Positions 1 through 8,168 of a DNA stretch of 64,000 nucleotides are shown here, one piece after another (the stretch's first letter is position 1; the number at the start of each line of letters is the position of its first letter). The DNA lies in NCBI RefSeq assembly GCF_000292525.1, contig NZ_AEYF01000044.1, positions 558,001 through 622,000 on the forward strand, in the 5' to 3' direction. Both the position numbers and the translations under genes were made by a program. Source of the stretch: Rhizobium sp. CCGE 510 (GTDB lineage: Bacteria > Pseudomonadota > Alphaproteobacteria > Rhizobiales > Rhizobiaceae). The notes below the pieces were generated by a model that had not been told where the DNA came from, searched no databases, and saw only the letters and a list, made by a program, of their open reading frames with translations.

Positions 1-89
1 AGCGCCACGACGCCGGGGAAGCGCTTGCCGATCCCTTCCAGTCTCAGGATGTCGTCATCTGCTGCGTCTGACACGTCGACCTCATGCAC
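1..89 (-). CDS. Sugar ABC transporter ATP-binding protein, N-terminal fragment
   Basis: Only the first 29 codons lie in the window; the gene runs off the left edge. The reading frame contains ILRLEGIGKRFPGVVA, the usual opening of the RbsA/MglA class of tandem-cassette sugar ABC ATPases, just before Walker A. The chosen start is a GTG at 89 with GGAGGA about 10 bases upstream. The gene follows the periplasmic binding protein gene on the same strand, so the pair forms the first part of a monosaccharide import operon; the permease would be outside the window. The substrate cannot be read from this piece. Confidence 0.75.
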   Translation of the reverse strand, partial: MHEVDVSDAADDDILRLEGIGKRFPGVVA

Positions 90-182
90 GATTAGGCGAT
101 CCTCCACGAGAGGCGCATCGGAGAGGCTCGCAAGCAAGCCTCGTCCGGAGCGATCAACGCGTCGATCGGCGGGTGGTCGTTG

Positions 183-205
183 GCGCCGGCAGCAAGCCGG
201 CGCCT
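183..205 (-). promoter_or_regulatory. Intercistronic hairpin after the binding-protein gene
   Basis: Perfect inverted repeat GGCGCCGGC / GCCGGCGCC with a 5-base loop, between the binding-protein stop codon and the ATPase start. There is no T-run. Such hairpins in sugar ABC operons commonly protect the upstream message from 3' decay, so that more binding protein than ATPase is made. That role is inferred. Confidence 0.5.
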
Positions 206-231
206 CTTTGCCTTGTCGTCGGTAATCCCGA

Positions 232-1215
232 TTATTTCAGATCGGCTGCCGTGACGAGCTTGACGTCGGTCTTGACCCAGCCGGTGAATTTTTCGCCGGC
301 AAGTTCGCGCATGCCATAGTCGATGCCCATGACGGCCATCTGCGCGCCGTACTGTTCGACGGTGGCGAGCATCTTGCCATCCTTGATCAGCGGCTGAACG
401 GGCGGGATGTTGTCGAAGCCGACAACCTTGATCTTGCCGGCCTGGCCGGCCGCATCGAGAGCCTTGACGACGCCGAGGGCCATCGAGTCGTTGGCGGCCA
501 TGACGCCCTTGATATCCTTATATTTCGTCAGGAAATTGGTCATGACGGTGTTGGCTTCCTCGGTCTCCCAATGGGCGGTCTTGCTGTCGAGAAGCTCAAG
601 CTTGCCTGACTTGATGGAGCCCATGAAGCCTTCCTTGCGTTCCTTGCCATTGTCGGCCTCGGGGTTGCCCTCGAGGATGACCACCTTGGCGCCGGGTCCG
701 AGATCCTTGGCAAGCGCATCGCCGGCAAGCTTTGCGCCTTCCTTGTTGTCAGGCCCGAAGAAAGCCAGATCGATACCGGCCTTCTTCTTGGCCTCGGCAT
801 CGAGCGGCACGTCGATGTTGATGACCTTGACGCCGGCCTTGACGGCCTTTGCCAGCGGCGTGGCCATCGCCTTTGAATCGGCCGGTGCTACGACGATGAT
901 ATCGTATTTCTGGGTGACGAAGTTCTCGACGGCGTCGACCTGCGAGGCGAAGTCACGCTCGTCCTTCATGCCGACGGCCTTGAAATCGAACTTGTCCTTG
1001 TTTTCGGCGGCATATTTGTCGGCGCCGGCCTTCATCTGCTTAAAGAACTCATTCGACAGGGATTTCATGATCAGGCCGACCTTCGGCTTCTCGGCCGCAA
1101 AGGCCGGCGACACGCTGCAGGACAGCGCCAGCACCAAGCTGCCGGCAAGGCCGAACTTCAGGGCCGCACGGCGCGGTGCATTGATCAACACGGATTCACG
1201 CTTAAAATTGGACAT
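232..1215 (-). CDS. Sugar ABC transporter periplasmic substrate-binding protein
   Basis: 327 residues, the usual size for the RbsB-like type-1 periplasmic binding family (Peripla_BP_4). It has a long N-terminal export signal (basic MSNFKRESVLINAPRRAALK, hydrophobic GSLVLALSCSV, then cleavage near AFAAEKP). The mature protein starts with KVGLIMKSLSNEFFKQM and continues with the family patterns ADKYA, IIVVAPADS, NGKERKEGF, AANDSMALGVV and VVGFDN. It should capture a monosaccharide or polyol in the periplasm and hand it to the permease served by the ATPase next to it. GGAGG lies 6 bases before the ATG. A LacI regulator is divergent and two similar operators lie between them, so expression is probably sugar-inducible. 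The exact sugar is not visible. Confidence 0.88.
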   Translation of the reverse strand: MSNFKRESVLINAPRRAALKFGLAGSLVLALSCSVSPAFAAEKPKVGLIMKSLSNEFFKQMKAGADKYAAENKDKFDFKAVGMKDERDFASQVDAVENFVTQKYDIIVVAPADSKAMATPLAKAVKAGVKVINIDVPLDAEAKKKAGIDLAFFGPDNKEGAKLAGDALAKDLGPGAKVVILEGNPEADNGKERKEGFMGSIKSGKLELLDSKTAHWETEEANTVMTNFLTKYKDIKGVMAANDSMALGVVKALDAAGQAGKIKVVGFDNIPPVQPLIKDGKMLATVEQYGAQMAVMGIDYGMRELAGEKFTGWVKTDVKLVTAADLK

Positions 1216-1268
1216 TTTTTCCTCCCGAACGGCTCAGGGCTCAGCTCCATCTGAGTTGCCCGCGGCAA

Positions 1269-1283
1269 ATGAACCGTTTCCAA
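1269..1283. promoter_or_regulatory. LacI-type operator 1
   Basis: ATGAACCGTTTCCAA, an imperfect palindrome centred on AACCGTTT, 54 bases upstream of the binding-protein start. It matches the site at 1384-1398 in 13 of 15 positions. LacI/GalR proteins bind palindromes with a central CG, as here. Its place next to the binding-protein start fits repression of that operon. Confidence 0.6.
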
Positions 1284-1383
1284 CACGCATTGGGTAGCAT
1301 GCCCCTATGAATTGTCAAGATGCCTTTGATGAGGCAAGTAGCTCAAAGAAGCGGCAATATTCGGCTCCTTGGTGGCGTGTATG

Positions 1384-1398
1384 ATGAACCGGTTCCAT
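1384..1398. promoter_or_regulatory. LacI-type operator 2
   Basis: ATGAACCGGTTCCAT with a perfect GAACCGGTTC core at 1386-1395. It lies about 115 bases from operator 1 and 153 bases before the LacI gene. Two sites about 11 helical turns apart could support looping or autoregulation; that is inference. Confidence 0.6.
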
Positions 1399-1550
1399 TG
1401 AGTGACCCATTGCCGTCGTGCTATGAGAGATGGCCATGATGAGTGACGTGCCGCCCTTTGACTGGGGCGGCAAAGACCGTTAGCTGGAAGCCGCGGTCAG
1501 GCGCCCTCGGGCGTTTGCGAAGGCGAAGATGAAGGGCAACTGTTTCTGTC

Positions 1551-2561
1551 ATGTCGAAAGTCGGGATTAGAGAGGTTGCCACGCTTGCGGGCGTTTCCAC
1601 CGGCACCGTTTCGAGGGTTTTGAACGATCATCCCTCGGTGACCAAGGAGTTGCGGGCGCGTGTCACCGGGATCATCAAAGACCTCGGCTATATGCCCGAC
1701 CCGTCGGCGCGAAGCATGCGCAGCAAGGTCAGCCGCCTGATCGGCATCGTCATTCCGGATCTGACCAATCCGTTCTTCTCGGAACTTGTGCAATCGGCGG
1801 AACAGGCGGCGGCCAATCACGGCTACAATATCATCGTCATGACCTCGCTTGATCATGCCGCCAAGGAAGCCGATCGCATCCGGCAGCTGACGAGCCGCAA
1901 GGTCGACGGGATCATCCTCGTTCCGAGCAATGATTTCCATACGATCAAGCTGCCGAAGGGATTGCCGATCGTCGTCGTCGACCGTCTAATGCCCGGATAT
2001 TCCGGCATTGCCGCCGATCACCGTAATGGCGTTCGCCTTGGCGTCGAGCATCTTGTCAAGCTCGGACATCGCCGCATCGGCTTCATCTCAGGGCCTGGAC
2101 ATTCCGTCCCCGCCAACGATCGCCTCATGGGGTATCTCGATGCACTGGAGCAGATGGACGGCGGCGCAAAGATGGCAGGGCCGCCCCTGATTGCCGAGGC
2201 GGCCTTCGACTATGAGAGCGGTCGTTCGGCGGGAAATTACCTTCTGGCCCGGGCCCGCAACGAGCGGCCGACGGCGATCTTTGCAAGTTCGGACCAGCAG
2301 GCAATCGGCTGCATGCGGGCCGCGCATGATCTCGGAATCCCGATCCCTGCCGCGCTCTCGATCATGGGCTTCGACGGTATCCCGCTCGCCAGCATGACGA
2401 CGCCGCGGCTGACGACGGTAAAGCAGCCGATTCAAGACGTGGCCGCGGCCGCGGTGGCCGTTCTGTTGAACAAGCAGACCGCGCCCGAACTCGACAATCC
2501 GATCCTGTTTGCCTGCGAGGTTCTAAACGGCGAAACGACCGCCCCGCCGCAGCCGGATTAA
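1551..2561 (+). CDS. LacI family transcriptional regulator
   Basis: 336 residues. The N-terminal helix-turn-helix is clear (IREVATLAGVSTGTVSRVLN, residues about 5-24), followed by the hinge helix region DPSARSMRSKVSRLIG and a periplasmic-binding-like effector domain with IGIVIPDLTNPFFSELVQ. It is divergent from the sugar ABC operon, which is the usual arrangement for a local repressor released by the transported sugar. The two GAACCGKTTC operators in the 335-base gap fit its expected sites. The 3' end is followed immediately by an intergenic palindromic repeat. Confidence 0.9.
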   Translation: MSKVGIREVATLAGVSTGTVSRVLNDHPSVTKELRARVTGIIKDLGYMPDPSARSMRSKVSRLIGIVIPDLTNPFFSELVQSAEQAAANHGYNIIVMTSLDHAAKEADRIRQLTSRKVDGIILVPSNDFHTIKLPKGLPIVVVDRLMPGYSGIAADHRNGVRLGVEHLVKLGHRRIGFISGPGHSVPANDRLMGYLDALEQMDGGAKMAGPPLIAEAAFDYESGRSAGNYLLARARNERPTAIFASSDQQAIGCMRAAHDLGIPIPAALSIMGFDGIPLASMTTPRLTTVKQPIQDVAAAAVAVLLNKQTAPELDNPILFACEVLNGETTAPPQPD

Positions 2562-2563
2562 AA

Positions 2564-2640
2564 GCAATTCCAGGAAAAGTGTGAAGCGGTTTTCCCAGGC
2601 AAAGCGCGAAGCGCTTTTGCCGGGAATTGCGTAAAAACAA
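2564..2640. repeat. Rhizobial intergenic palindromic repeat, family A copy 1
   Basis: The element begins AGCAATTCCAGGAAAAGTG and ends GGAATTGCGTAAAAACAA, so its arms are CAATTCC...GGAATTG. It resembles 61112-61171 (opposite orientation), which has the same two ends but lacks an inner piece (GCAAAGCGCGAAGCGCTTTTGC) that is itself palindromic. It lies between the convergent LacI and cupin genes and resembles rhizobial RIME-type mosaic elements. Confidence 0.7.
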
Positions 2641-2662
2641 AAAGCACAACTCGCAGCACTAC

Positions 2663-3166
2663 TTAGGCGGCGATGCCCTGGTTGCCGCTATTGCGCAGCA
2701 TGTTGCGCAGGCGATAGGCGATCGCCAAGGGCTTGGGAAACGGCTTGCGCAGGAAGGCGACCTTGCGGACATAATTGTCGACCCGCCAGCTCGCCCAGGT
2801 CCCGCCGGCGAAAAAGGCGACGTCGCCGGCGCATAGCGTTCGTTCAGTGCCGTCCTCGGCGGTGATATGGACCTCGCCTTCGAGGATCATCACCGTCTCG
2901 TCCCAGCCGAAGCGCCAGCGGAATTCGCCTGATGTGCAGTCCCAGATCGCCGTCAGCGAGGCCTCGTCATGGCCGCGCGAATGTTCGGCGGTGCGGGCCT
3001 GCGGATTGCCGCTGACGATCCAGTCCGGATTGATCGGCGAAGGCTTGAGCGGCAGCAGGTCGCTTGCATGGGCGACGAAAGATTTCCCGGCCGGCTTTAC
3101 CACGGCATAAGGCACCGAGCGCGCGGCCATGGCGACCGCACTTGCAAGCATCAGCTTCCAAGCCAT
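2663..3166 (-). CDS. Cupin domain protein (Cupin_3 / EutQ-like)
   Basis: 167 residues with a single beta-barrel cupin core in the C-terminal two thirds: EFRWRFGWDETVMILEGEV, then ITAEDGT, then CAGDVAFFAGGTWASWRVDN. The pattern W..G.....LEGEV plus GD...F..G..A.W is typical of the DUF861 cupins, small ligand-binding proteins of mostly unknown substrate. The tail is basic and lacks a second domain. GGGGG lies about 8 bases before the ATG. It stands alone on the minus strand, and the context gives no function. Confidence 0.75.
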   Translation of the reverse strand: MAWKLMLASAVAMAARSVPYAVVKPAGKSFVAHASDLLPLKPSPINPDWIVSGNPQARTAEHSRGHDEASLTAIWDCTSGEFRWRFGWDETVMILEGEVHITAEDGTERTLCAGDVAFFAGGTWASWRVDNYVRKVAFLRKPFPKPLAIAYRLRNMLRNSGNQGIAA

Positions 3167-3278
3167 GAAATAACCCCCAATTGTTACCCTTGCCGAGGGG
3201 GTAGCAGACAGTCGTAAGAAGCTGGTTCACGCGGGCGTTAAAATTTTAACAATCGGGAAAGCCAATGGTCGCAAGAAG

Positions 3279-3647
3279 TCAGAAAGCGTCTTGAAAGTGC
3301 CGCGGCAGCCGGCCGGGGGTGACCGCGACGATATCATAGCGCTGGGAAAGACGGGCCTGATCAACCTGGCGGGCGAGCCAGAGATCGCTTGCCGCCCGTA
3401 TTCGTTTTTGGGCAGAGACAGAGACGGCGTCGACGGCTGCGGCCTCGCCATGGCGGGCCTTGACCTCGACGAAGACGGCAAGATCGCCCTTGCGGGCGAT
3501 GATATCGATCTCGCCGAGCCGGGTGCGGTGGCGCAGCGCCAGGATGCGGTAACCCTTCAGCATCAGAAAAACGGCGGCGACATATTCCGACATCAGGCCC
3601 CGGCGCAGCGCCTTCTTTCGGATGGCGGTGCGCTCATTATCGCCCAT
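3279..3647 (-). CDS. YraN family protein (UPF0102), endonuclease-like
   Basis: 122 residues, the normal family length. The PD-(D/E)XK-like core is visible: LALRHRTRLGEIDIIARKGDLAVFVEVKAR, with GEIDII and VEVK carrying the acidic and lysine positions. The family resembles Holliday-junction resolvase folds, but its role is not firmly known. The start overlaps the end of rsmI by 11 bases, the common rsmI-yraN pairing in bacteria, so the two are probably translated from one message. Confidence 0.88.
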   Translation of the reverse strand: MGDNERTAIRKKALRRGLMSEYVAAVFLMLKGYRILALRHRTRLGEIDIIARKGDLAVFVEVKARHGEAAAVDAVSVSAQKRIRAASDLWLARQVDQARLSQRYDIVAVTPGRLPRHFQDAF

Positions 3648-4554
3648 CGGCGCCCTTCAGCTCCAGCAGGCGCTGGTAGAGCACCTTGCGCGGCAGGCCG
3701 GTGAGACGGGCCGCCTCGGTTGCGGCCTTGGCCGTCGGCATGGTTTTGACGAGATCGGCGAGCACGGCCTCGACATCGGCCTCCGGTGTCTCGACCGGCT
3801 CCGGGGGACCGACGACGAGGACGATCTCGCCCTTGACGTTTTCCACCTGCTGGTAATGCGCGGCAAGCTCGCCAAGCGTGCCGCGGCGGAATTCCTCATA
3901 GGTCTTGGTCAGCTCGCGACAGACGGAAGCCGGCCGGCTGCTGCCCAGCACATCGGCGGCGGCGAGAAGCGTGGCGCCGATGCGGTGCGGCGATTCAAAG
4001 AAGATCAGCGTCGCCGGGGCTGCGGCAAATTCACCAAGACGATCGCGGCGGGCCTTGTCCTTGACCGGCAGGAAACCGGCAAACAGAAAGGCATCGTTCG
4101 GCAGGCCGGAGCCGACAAGGGCTGCGAGCGGGGCCGAGGCGCCGGGAATGGGGATGACGCGGTGACCGGCCGTAATCGCCTGCTGTGCCAGCCGATAACC
4201 GGGATCGGAAACCAGCGGCGTGCCGGCATCCGACACCAGCGCCACCGAGCGGCCGGCCTCCAGCGCCTGGATGAGCCGCGGGCCGGCCTCATCGGCATTA
4301 TATTCGTGATAGGCGAAGGGACGGTTCTGGATGCCGTAGCGGTCGAGCAGCACGCGGGTGACGCGCGTATCCTCGCAGGCGAGCACATCGGCGCCGGCCA
4401 GCGTTTCCAGCGCCCGCAGCGTGATATCGCCGAGATTGCCGATCGGCGTGGCGACGAGATAAAGCGCCGGCTCCAGCGGCCGCGCCGGCACCGCCATATT
4501 GTGCAGGCGGAAGCTTCGCCGGGTGGCGGCCTGCTCTGTGGTTTCCTCATTCAT
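3637..4554 (-). CDS. rsmI: 16S rRNA (cytidine(1402)-2'-O)-methyltransferase RsmI
   Basis: 305 residues. It carries the tetrapyrrole-methylase-like fold of RsmI: LYLVATPIGNLGDITLRALE near residues 31-50, then CEDTRVTRVLL, SDAGTPLVSDPG, PGASAPLAALVGSGL and FFESPHRI. RsmI uses SAM to 2'-O-methylate C1402 in the ribosomal P site. It overlaps yraN downstream. Its ATG (4554) overlaps the stop region of a small upstream reading frame, so the three may be translationally coupled. Confidence 0.95.
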   Translation of the reverse strand: MNEETTEQAATRRSFRLHNMAVPARPLEPALYLVATPIGNLGDITLRALETLAGADVLACEDTRVTRVLLDRYGIQNRPFAYHEYNADEAGPRLIQALEAGRSVALVSDAGTPLVSDPGYRLAQQAITAGHRVIPIPGASAPLAALVGSGLPNDAFLFAGFLPVKDKARRDRLGEFAAAPATLIFFESPHRIGATLLAAADVLGSSRPASVCRELTKTYEEFRRGTLGELAAHYQQVENVKGEIVLVVGPPEPVETPEADVEAVLADLVKTMPTAKAATEAARLTGLPRKVLYQRLLELKGADGR

Positions 4555-4708
4555 GCCATTTGCTTTCGTCCGCCGTCATCGCGCCTTTATGGGCGAGCCG
4601 CACGGCTTCGGCAAGGGTTCGGATTTCTGTGAGCATTGCGCCGGAAAACCGCAAATCCAGGCACTTGGCCCTGCATGCCTCTTGCAAAGCGATGCTGAAG
4701 TCTGCCAT
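4547..4708 (-). CDS. Possible small protein upstream of rsmI
   Basis: 53 codons from the ATG at 4708 (MADFSIALQEACRAKC...), ending 8 bases inside rsmI. The third codon positions are moderately GC-rich, and the overlap ATG AAT GAG / TGA suggests coupling to rsmI. The ribosome site is weak (GACGGG). I do not recognise the peptide; it has no signal peptide or membrane segment. It could be a coupling leader or simply a chance open frame. Confidence 0.3.
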   Translation of the reverse strand: MADFSIALQEACRAKCLDLRFSGAMLTEIRTLAEAVRLAHKGAMTADESKWHE

Positions 4709-4800
4709 TTTGCCCGTCCACTCCCCCGGCCCAGGCCGGGACAGCATTCTTCGGGTGCTCGATGCGCCCGGACAGTCACGGTCGAAAGCGGTAGCATCCC

Positions 4801-5919
4801 ATGCGTATTACTATTGAGCGGTCAAACCTGTTGAAATCGCTGAACCACGTGCACCGCGTGGTCGAACGTCGCAACACCATCCCGATCCTGTCAAACGTAT
4901 TGCTGAAGGCCGACGGCCAGAACCTCGACATGAAGGCGACCGACCTCGACCTCGAGATTACCGAGGCGACGCCGGCAAACGTCGAGCAGGCCGGCGCCAC
5001 CACCGTTCCCGCCCATCTTCTCTACGACATCGTGCGCAAGCTTTCTGACGGATCGGAAGTGCTGCTGGCGACCAGCCCCGACGGCGGCTCGATGACCGTG
5101 CAGTCCGGCCGCTCGAAGTTCTCGCTGCAGTGCCTGCCGCAATCGGACTTCCCGGATCTGACCGCCGGCACCTTCACGCATTCCTTCAAGCTGAAGGCGG
5201 CCGATCTGAAGATGCTGATCGACCGCACGCAGTTCGCGATCTCGACGGAGGAGACGCGCTATTATCTCAACGGCATCTTCTTCCACACGATCGAGAGCAA
5301 GGGCGACCTGAAGCTCAGGGCGGTCGCCACCGACGGCCATCGGCTGGCGCGCGCCGATGTCGATGCGCCCTCAGGCTCCGAAGGCATGCCCGGCATCATC
5401 ATTCCACGCAAGACGGTCGGCGAGTTGCAGAAGCTGGTCGACAATCCCGAGGTGATGGTGACCGTCGAGGTCTCCGACGCCAAGATTCGCCTGACGATCG
5501 GCTCGATCGTCATGACCTCGAAACTGATCGACGGCACCTTCCCGGACTACCAGCGTGTCATCCCGACGGGCAACGACAAGGAAATGCGCGTCGACTGCAC
5601 GACCTTCGCCCAGGCCGTCGACCGCGTCTCGACGATTTCCTCCGAACGCGGCCGCGCCGTGAAGCTGGCGCTGTCGGAGGGGCAGCTGATGCTGACCGTC
5701 AACAATCCGGATTCCGGCAGTGCGACTGAGGAAGTTGCCGTCGGCTATGACACGGATGCGATGGAAATCGGCTTCAATGCCAAATACCTGCTCGACATCA
5801 CCGCGCAGCTTTCCGGCGAAGAAGCGATCTTCCTGCTGGCTGATGCCGGCTCGCCGACGCTGATCCGCGACACGGCGGGCGACGATGCGCTCTACGTGCT
5901 GATGCCGATGCGGGTCTGA
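4801..5919 (+). CDS. dnaN: DNA polymerase III subunit beta (sliding clamp)
   Basis: 372 residues, the standard length for three clamp domains (about 1-120, 130-250 and 255-372). Recognisable stretches are VVERRNTIPILSNVLL, ATDLDLEI, FPDLTAGTF, LNGIFFH, VATDGHRLA, IIPRKTVGELQKL, SKLIDGTFPDYQRVIP and the terminal VLMPMRV. The dimeric ring tethers the replicative polymerase and other proteins to DNA. dnaN is not beside dnaA here, as is normal in Rhizobiales. It is divergent from the rsmI-yraN group. Confidence 0.98.
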   Translation: MRITIERSNLLKSLNHVHRVVERRNTIPILSNVLLKADGQNLDMKATDLDLEITEATPANVEQAGATTVPAHLLYDIVRKLSDGSEVLLATSPDGGSMTVQSGRSKFSLQCLPQSDFPDLTAGTFTHSFKLKAADLKMLIDRTQFAISTEETRYYLNGIFFHTIESKGDLKLRAVATDGHRLARADVDAPSGSEGMPGIIIPRKTVGELQKLVDNPEVMVTVEVSDAKIRLTIGSIVMTSKLIDGTFPDYQRVIPTGNDKEMRVDCTTFAQAVDRVSTISSERGRAVKLALSEGQLMLTVNNPDSGSATEEVAVGYDTDAMEIGFNAKYLLDITAQLSGEEAIFLLADAGSPTLIRDTAGDDALYVLMPMRV

Positions 5920-5972
5920 CGGGAACGAAGGCCACCCGTCTCCGTTTTTCCTCCTGTGATGCGGAGGGTCCG

Positions 5973-6884
5973 ATGATGACAAAGACGGGAATGGTGCGCA
6001 TCGGCGTGTCCGGCTGGACTTATGCGCCCTGGCGCGGTCAATTCTACCCGGAGGATCTGCCGCAGAAGCAGGAACTCTCCTACGCCGCCCGACACTTCCC
6101 GTCGATCGAGATCAACGGTACCTTCTACAGTCTGCAGCGTTCCGAAAGCTTCGGCCGCTGGCGCGACGAAACGCCCGATGATTTCGTCTTCGCGGTCAAG
6201 GGGCCGCGCTTCATCACCCATATGCTACGGCTCAACGAGATCGAGACGGCGCTCGCCAATTTCCTTGCCTCCGGCCTGTTGCGGCTCGGCCCCAAGCTCG
6301 GGCCGATCCTCTGGCAATTTCCACCGAACATGGCCTTCGATCCCGATCTCTTCGAAAATTTCCTGGCGCTGCTGCCGCAGGACGGCGATGCGGCGATAGC
6401 ACTCGCCAAGCGGCATGACGGGCATGTCAAAGGACGGGCCTGGCTTCGAAGCGACGGCGATCAGCCGATCCGCCACGCGCTCGAAATCCGCCACGACAGC
6501 TTCCGCTCTGCCGCCTTCATCGAGATGCTGAGACGTCATAACGTCGCGCTCGTCTGCGCCGACACGGTGGAATGGCCGCTGCTGATGGATGTCACCGCCG
6601 ATTTCATCTATTGCCGCCTGCATGGCTCCGAACAGCTCTATGTCAGCGGCTATGAGGACGAGGCCCTCGACCTCTGGGCAGACCGGATCCGCGCCTGGGC
6701 AACCGGCGGAGAACCGGAGAATGCGACGCGGGTGCTGGCGCCGCTTACAACGCGCAACACGGGCCGCGACGTTTATCTCTATTTCGACAATACCGACAAG
6801 AAGCTGCGCGCGCCGATCGACGCCGATCATCTAAGCGAGAGGCTTGCCGATCTCATGCCGCGTTCGGCGCCGAAAGCCGCATGA
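5973..6884 (+). CDS. DUF72 (YecE-like) family protein
   Basis: 303 residues with the DUF72 TIM-barrel signature: IGVSGWTYAPWRGQFYP at the N terminus, EINGTFYSLQ, FVFAVKGPRFITH, LGPILWQFPPN, ALEIRHDSF, YCRLHGSEQLY and DVYLYFDNT. The biochemical role of the family is not established. GGAGGG at 5963 is only 4 bases from the first ATG and 7 from the second (5976), so the second may be used. It follows dnaN by 53 bases and may share its message. Confidence 0.9.
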   Translation: MMTKTGMVRIGVSGWTYAPWRGQFYPEDLPQKQELSYAARHFPSIEINGTFYSLQRSESFGRWRDETPDDFVFAVKGPRFITHMLRLNEIETALANFLASGLLRLGPKLGPILWQFPPNMAFDPDLFENFLALLPQDGDAAIALAKRHDGHVKGRAWLRSDGDQPIRHALEIRHDSFRSAAFIEMLRRHNVALVCADTVEWPLLMDVTADFIYCRLHGSEQLYVSGYEDEALDLWADRIRAWATGGEPENATRVLAPLTTRNTGRDVYLYFDNTDKKLRAPIDADHLSERLADLMPRSAPKAA

Positions 6885-6979
6885 GCTGTTGACGCCGATG
6901 TCCTTGTTGCGAAAATCCTTGTCCCGGGAGCGACAACCGGCATATTAAGGGCTTCGATCAACGTGCGGATGGGTGGAGA

Positions 6980-7579
6980 ATGCGCTTACGGGTCAAGGTG
7001 AAGGAACACCTCGGGAAGAAATTCGATGAGGAAATCCGTTTCTTCCGGGTCATGATGCAGGGGCCGAAGACGGTGGGCTCGATCGTGCCGACCTCCTCGA
7101 TTACCGCCAAGCGCATGGCAAGCGTCATCGACATGCATTCCGGCCTGCCGGTGCTCGAACTCGGGCCGGGCACCGGCGCCATCACCAAAGCCATACTCGG
7201 CCGCGGTGTGAAGCCGGACAATCTGGTCGCGATCGAATATTCGACGGATTTCCACCAGCATCTGCAGCGCGCCTATCCCGGCGTGCACTTCATCAACGGC
7301 GATGCCTTCGATCTCAAGGCGACACTCGGCGAATTCGGCGACCGGACGTTCGACTGCGTCATCTCGTGTATTCCGCTGCTGAACTTCCCGATGGCGATGC
7401 GCGTCTCGCTGCTCGAAAGCCTGCTCGACCGCCTGCCTCCCGGCCGGCCGGTGGTGCAGATTTCCTACGGCGCGATCTCGCCGATCGCCGCCAATCCTGA
7501 TCGCTACCATATTCAGCACTTCGACTTCGTCATGCGCAACATTCCGCCGGCGCAGCTCTGGATCTACCGGCGCGGCTGA
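6980..7579 (+). CDS. pmtA: Phospholipid N-methyltransferase PmtA (Sinorhizobium type)
   Basis: 199 residues, matching the size of rhizobial PmtA. The SAM-binding motif VLELGPGTGAIT lies at residues 58-69, preceded by the family stretch GPKTVGSIVPTSSITAKRMA. The enzyme methylates phosphatidylethanolamine stepwise to phosphatidylcholine at the inner membrane; in rhizobia this lipid is needed for symbiosis. The next gene starts 1 base after its stop and pyrF follows, so the three are very likely one transcript. Confidence 0.88.
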   Translation: MRLRVKVKEHLGKKFDEEIRFFRVMMQGPKTVGSIVPTSSITAKRMASVIDMHSGLPVLELGPGTGAITKAILGRGVKPDNLVAIEYSTDFHQHLQRAYPGVHFINGDAFDLKATLGEFGDRTFDCVISCIPLLNFPMAMRVSLLESLLDRLPPGRPVVQISYGAISPIAANPDRYHIQHFDFVMRNIPPAQLWIYRRG

Positions 7580-7580
7580 G

Positions 7581-8162
7581 ATGTTCGGGATCTACATCAC
7601 CCATCCGCAAGTCAAGATCGATGCCAACGTGCCGGTGCCGAAATGGGGGCTTTCCGATGTCGGCGCGGCGCGGGCCCGCAAGGCTGCGGAGAGCGGCTGG
7701 GCGAGGCAGTTGCGGCGCATCATCTCCAGCGACGAGACGAAGGCGATCGAGACGGCCGAAATCCTGGCGGAAGCCGCCGGCGTGACGATCGAGATCGTCC
7801 ACGGCATGCACGAGAACGACCGCTCGGCCACCGGCTTCCTGCCGCCGCCGCAATTCGAAGAGGCTGCCAACTGGTTCTTCGCCCATCCGGAGGAGAGCTT
7901 CAAAGGCTGGGAACGCGCCGTCGACGCGCAGGCCCGCATCGTTGCGGCGGTGAAGACCGTTCTTGCCACGCATGATGCGACAGCGCCGATCGCCTTCGTC
8001 GGTCATGGCGGCGTCGGCACGCTGCTCAAATGCGCCCTGGCGGGCCGACCGATTTCCCGCGACCGCGACCAGCCGGGCGGCGGCGGCAATCTCTATGCTT
8101 TCGGCCTTGCGGATCTGGCCCTGACATGCGACTGGACACCCATCGAAGACAGGCGGGGGTGA
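7581..8162 (+). CDS. Histidine phosphatase family protein with altered RHG motif
   Basis: 193 residues of phosphoglycerate-mutase-like type. The normal catalytic Arg-His-Gly at the end of strand 1 reads Thr-His-Pro (IYITHP, His8). The usual RA.qTA stretch reads KAIETA. The second catalytic histidine is kept in FVGHGGV. The nucleophile histidine is therefore present but the phosphate-clamping first arginine is missing, so activity may be weak or the substrate unusual. It lies between pmtA (1 base) and pyrF (6 bases). Confidence 0.82.
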   Translation: MFGIYITHPQVKIDANVPVPKWGLSDVGAARARKAAESGWARQLRRIISSDETKAIETAEILAEAAGVTIEIVHGMHENDRSATGFLPPPQFEEAANWFFAHPEESFKGWERAVDAQARIVAAVKTVLATHDATAPIAFVGHGGVGTLLKCALAGRPISRDRDQPGGGGNLYAFGLADLALTCDWTPIEDRRG

Positions 8163-8168
8163 CTTCAA

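Noticed and set aside
407..1297. Long plus-strand open frame opposite the binding-protein gene
   Set aside because: It mirrors the codon bias of the minus-strand gene, has no family motif and no ribosome site.
3622..4632. 336-codon plus-strand frame opposite rsmI
   Set aside because: GC-rich shadow of rsmI; composition is repeats of Arg, Gly and Asp with no recognisable domain.
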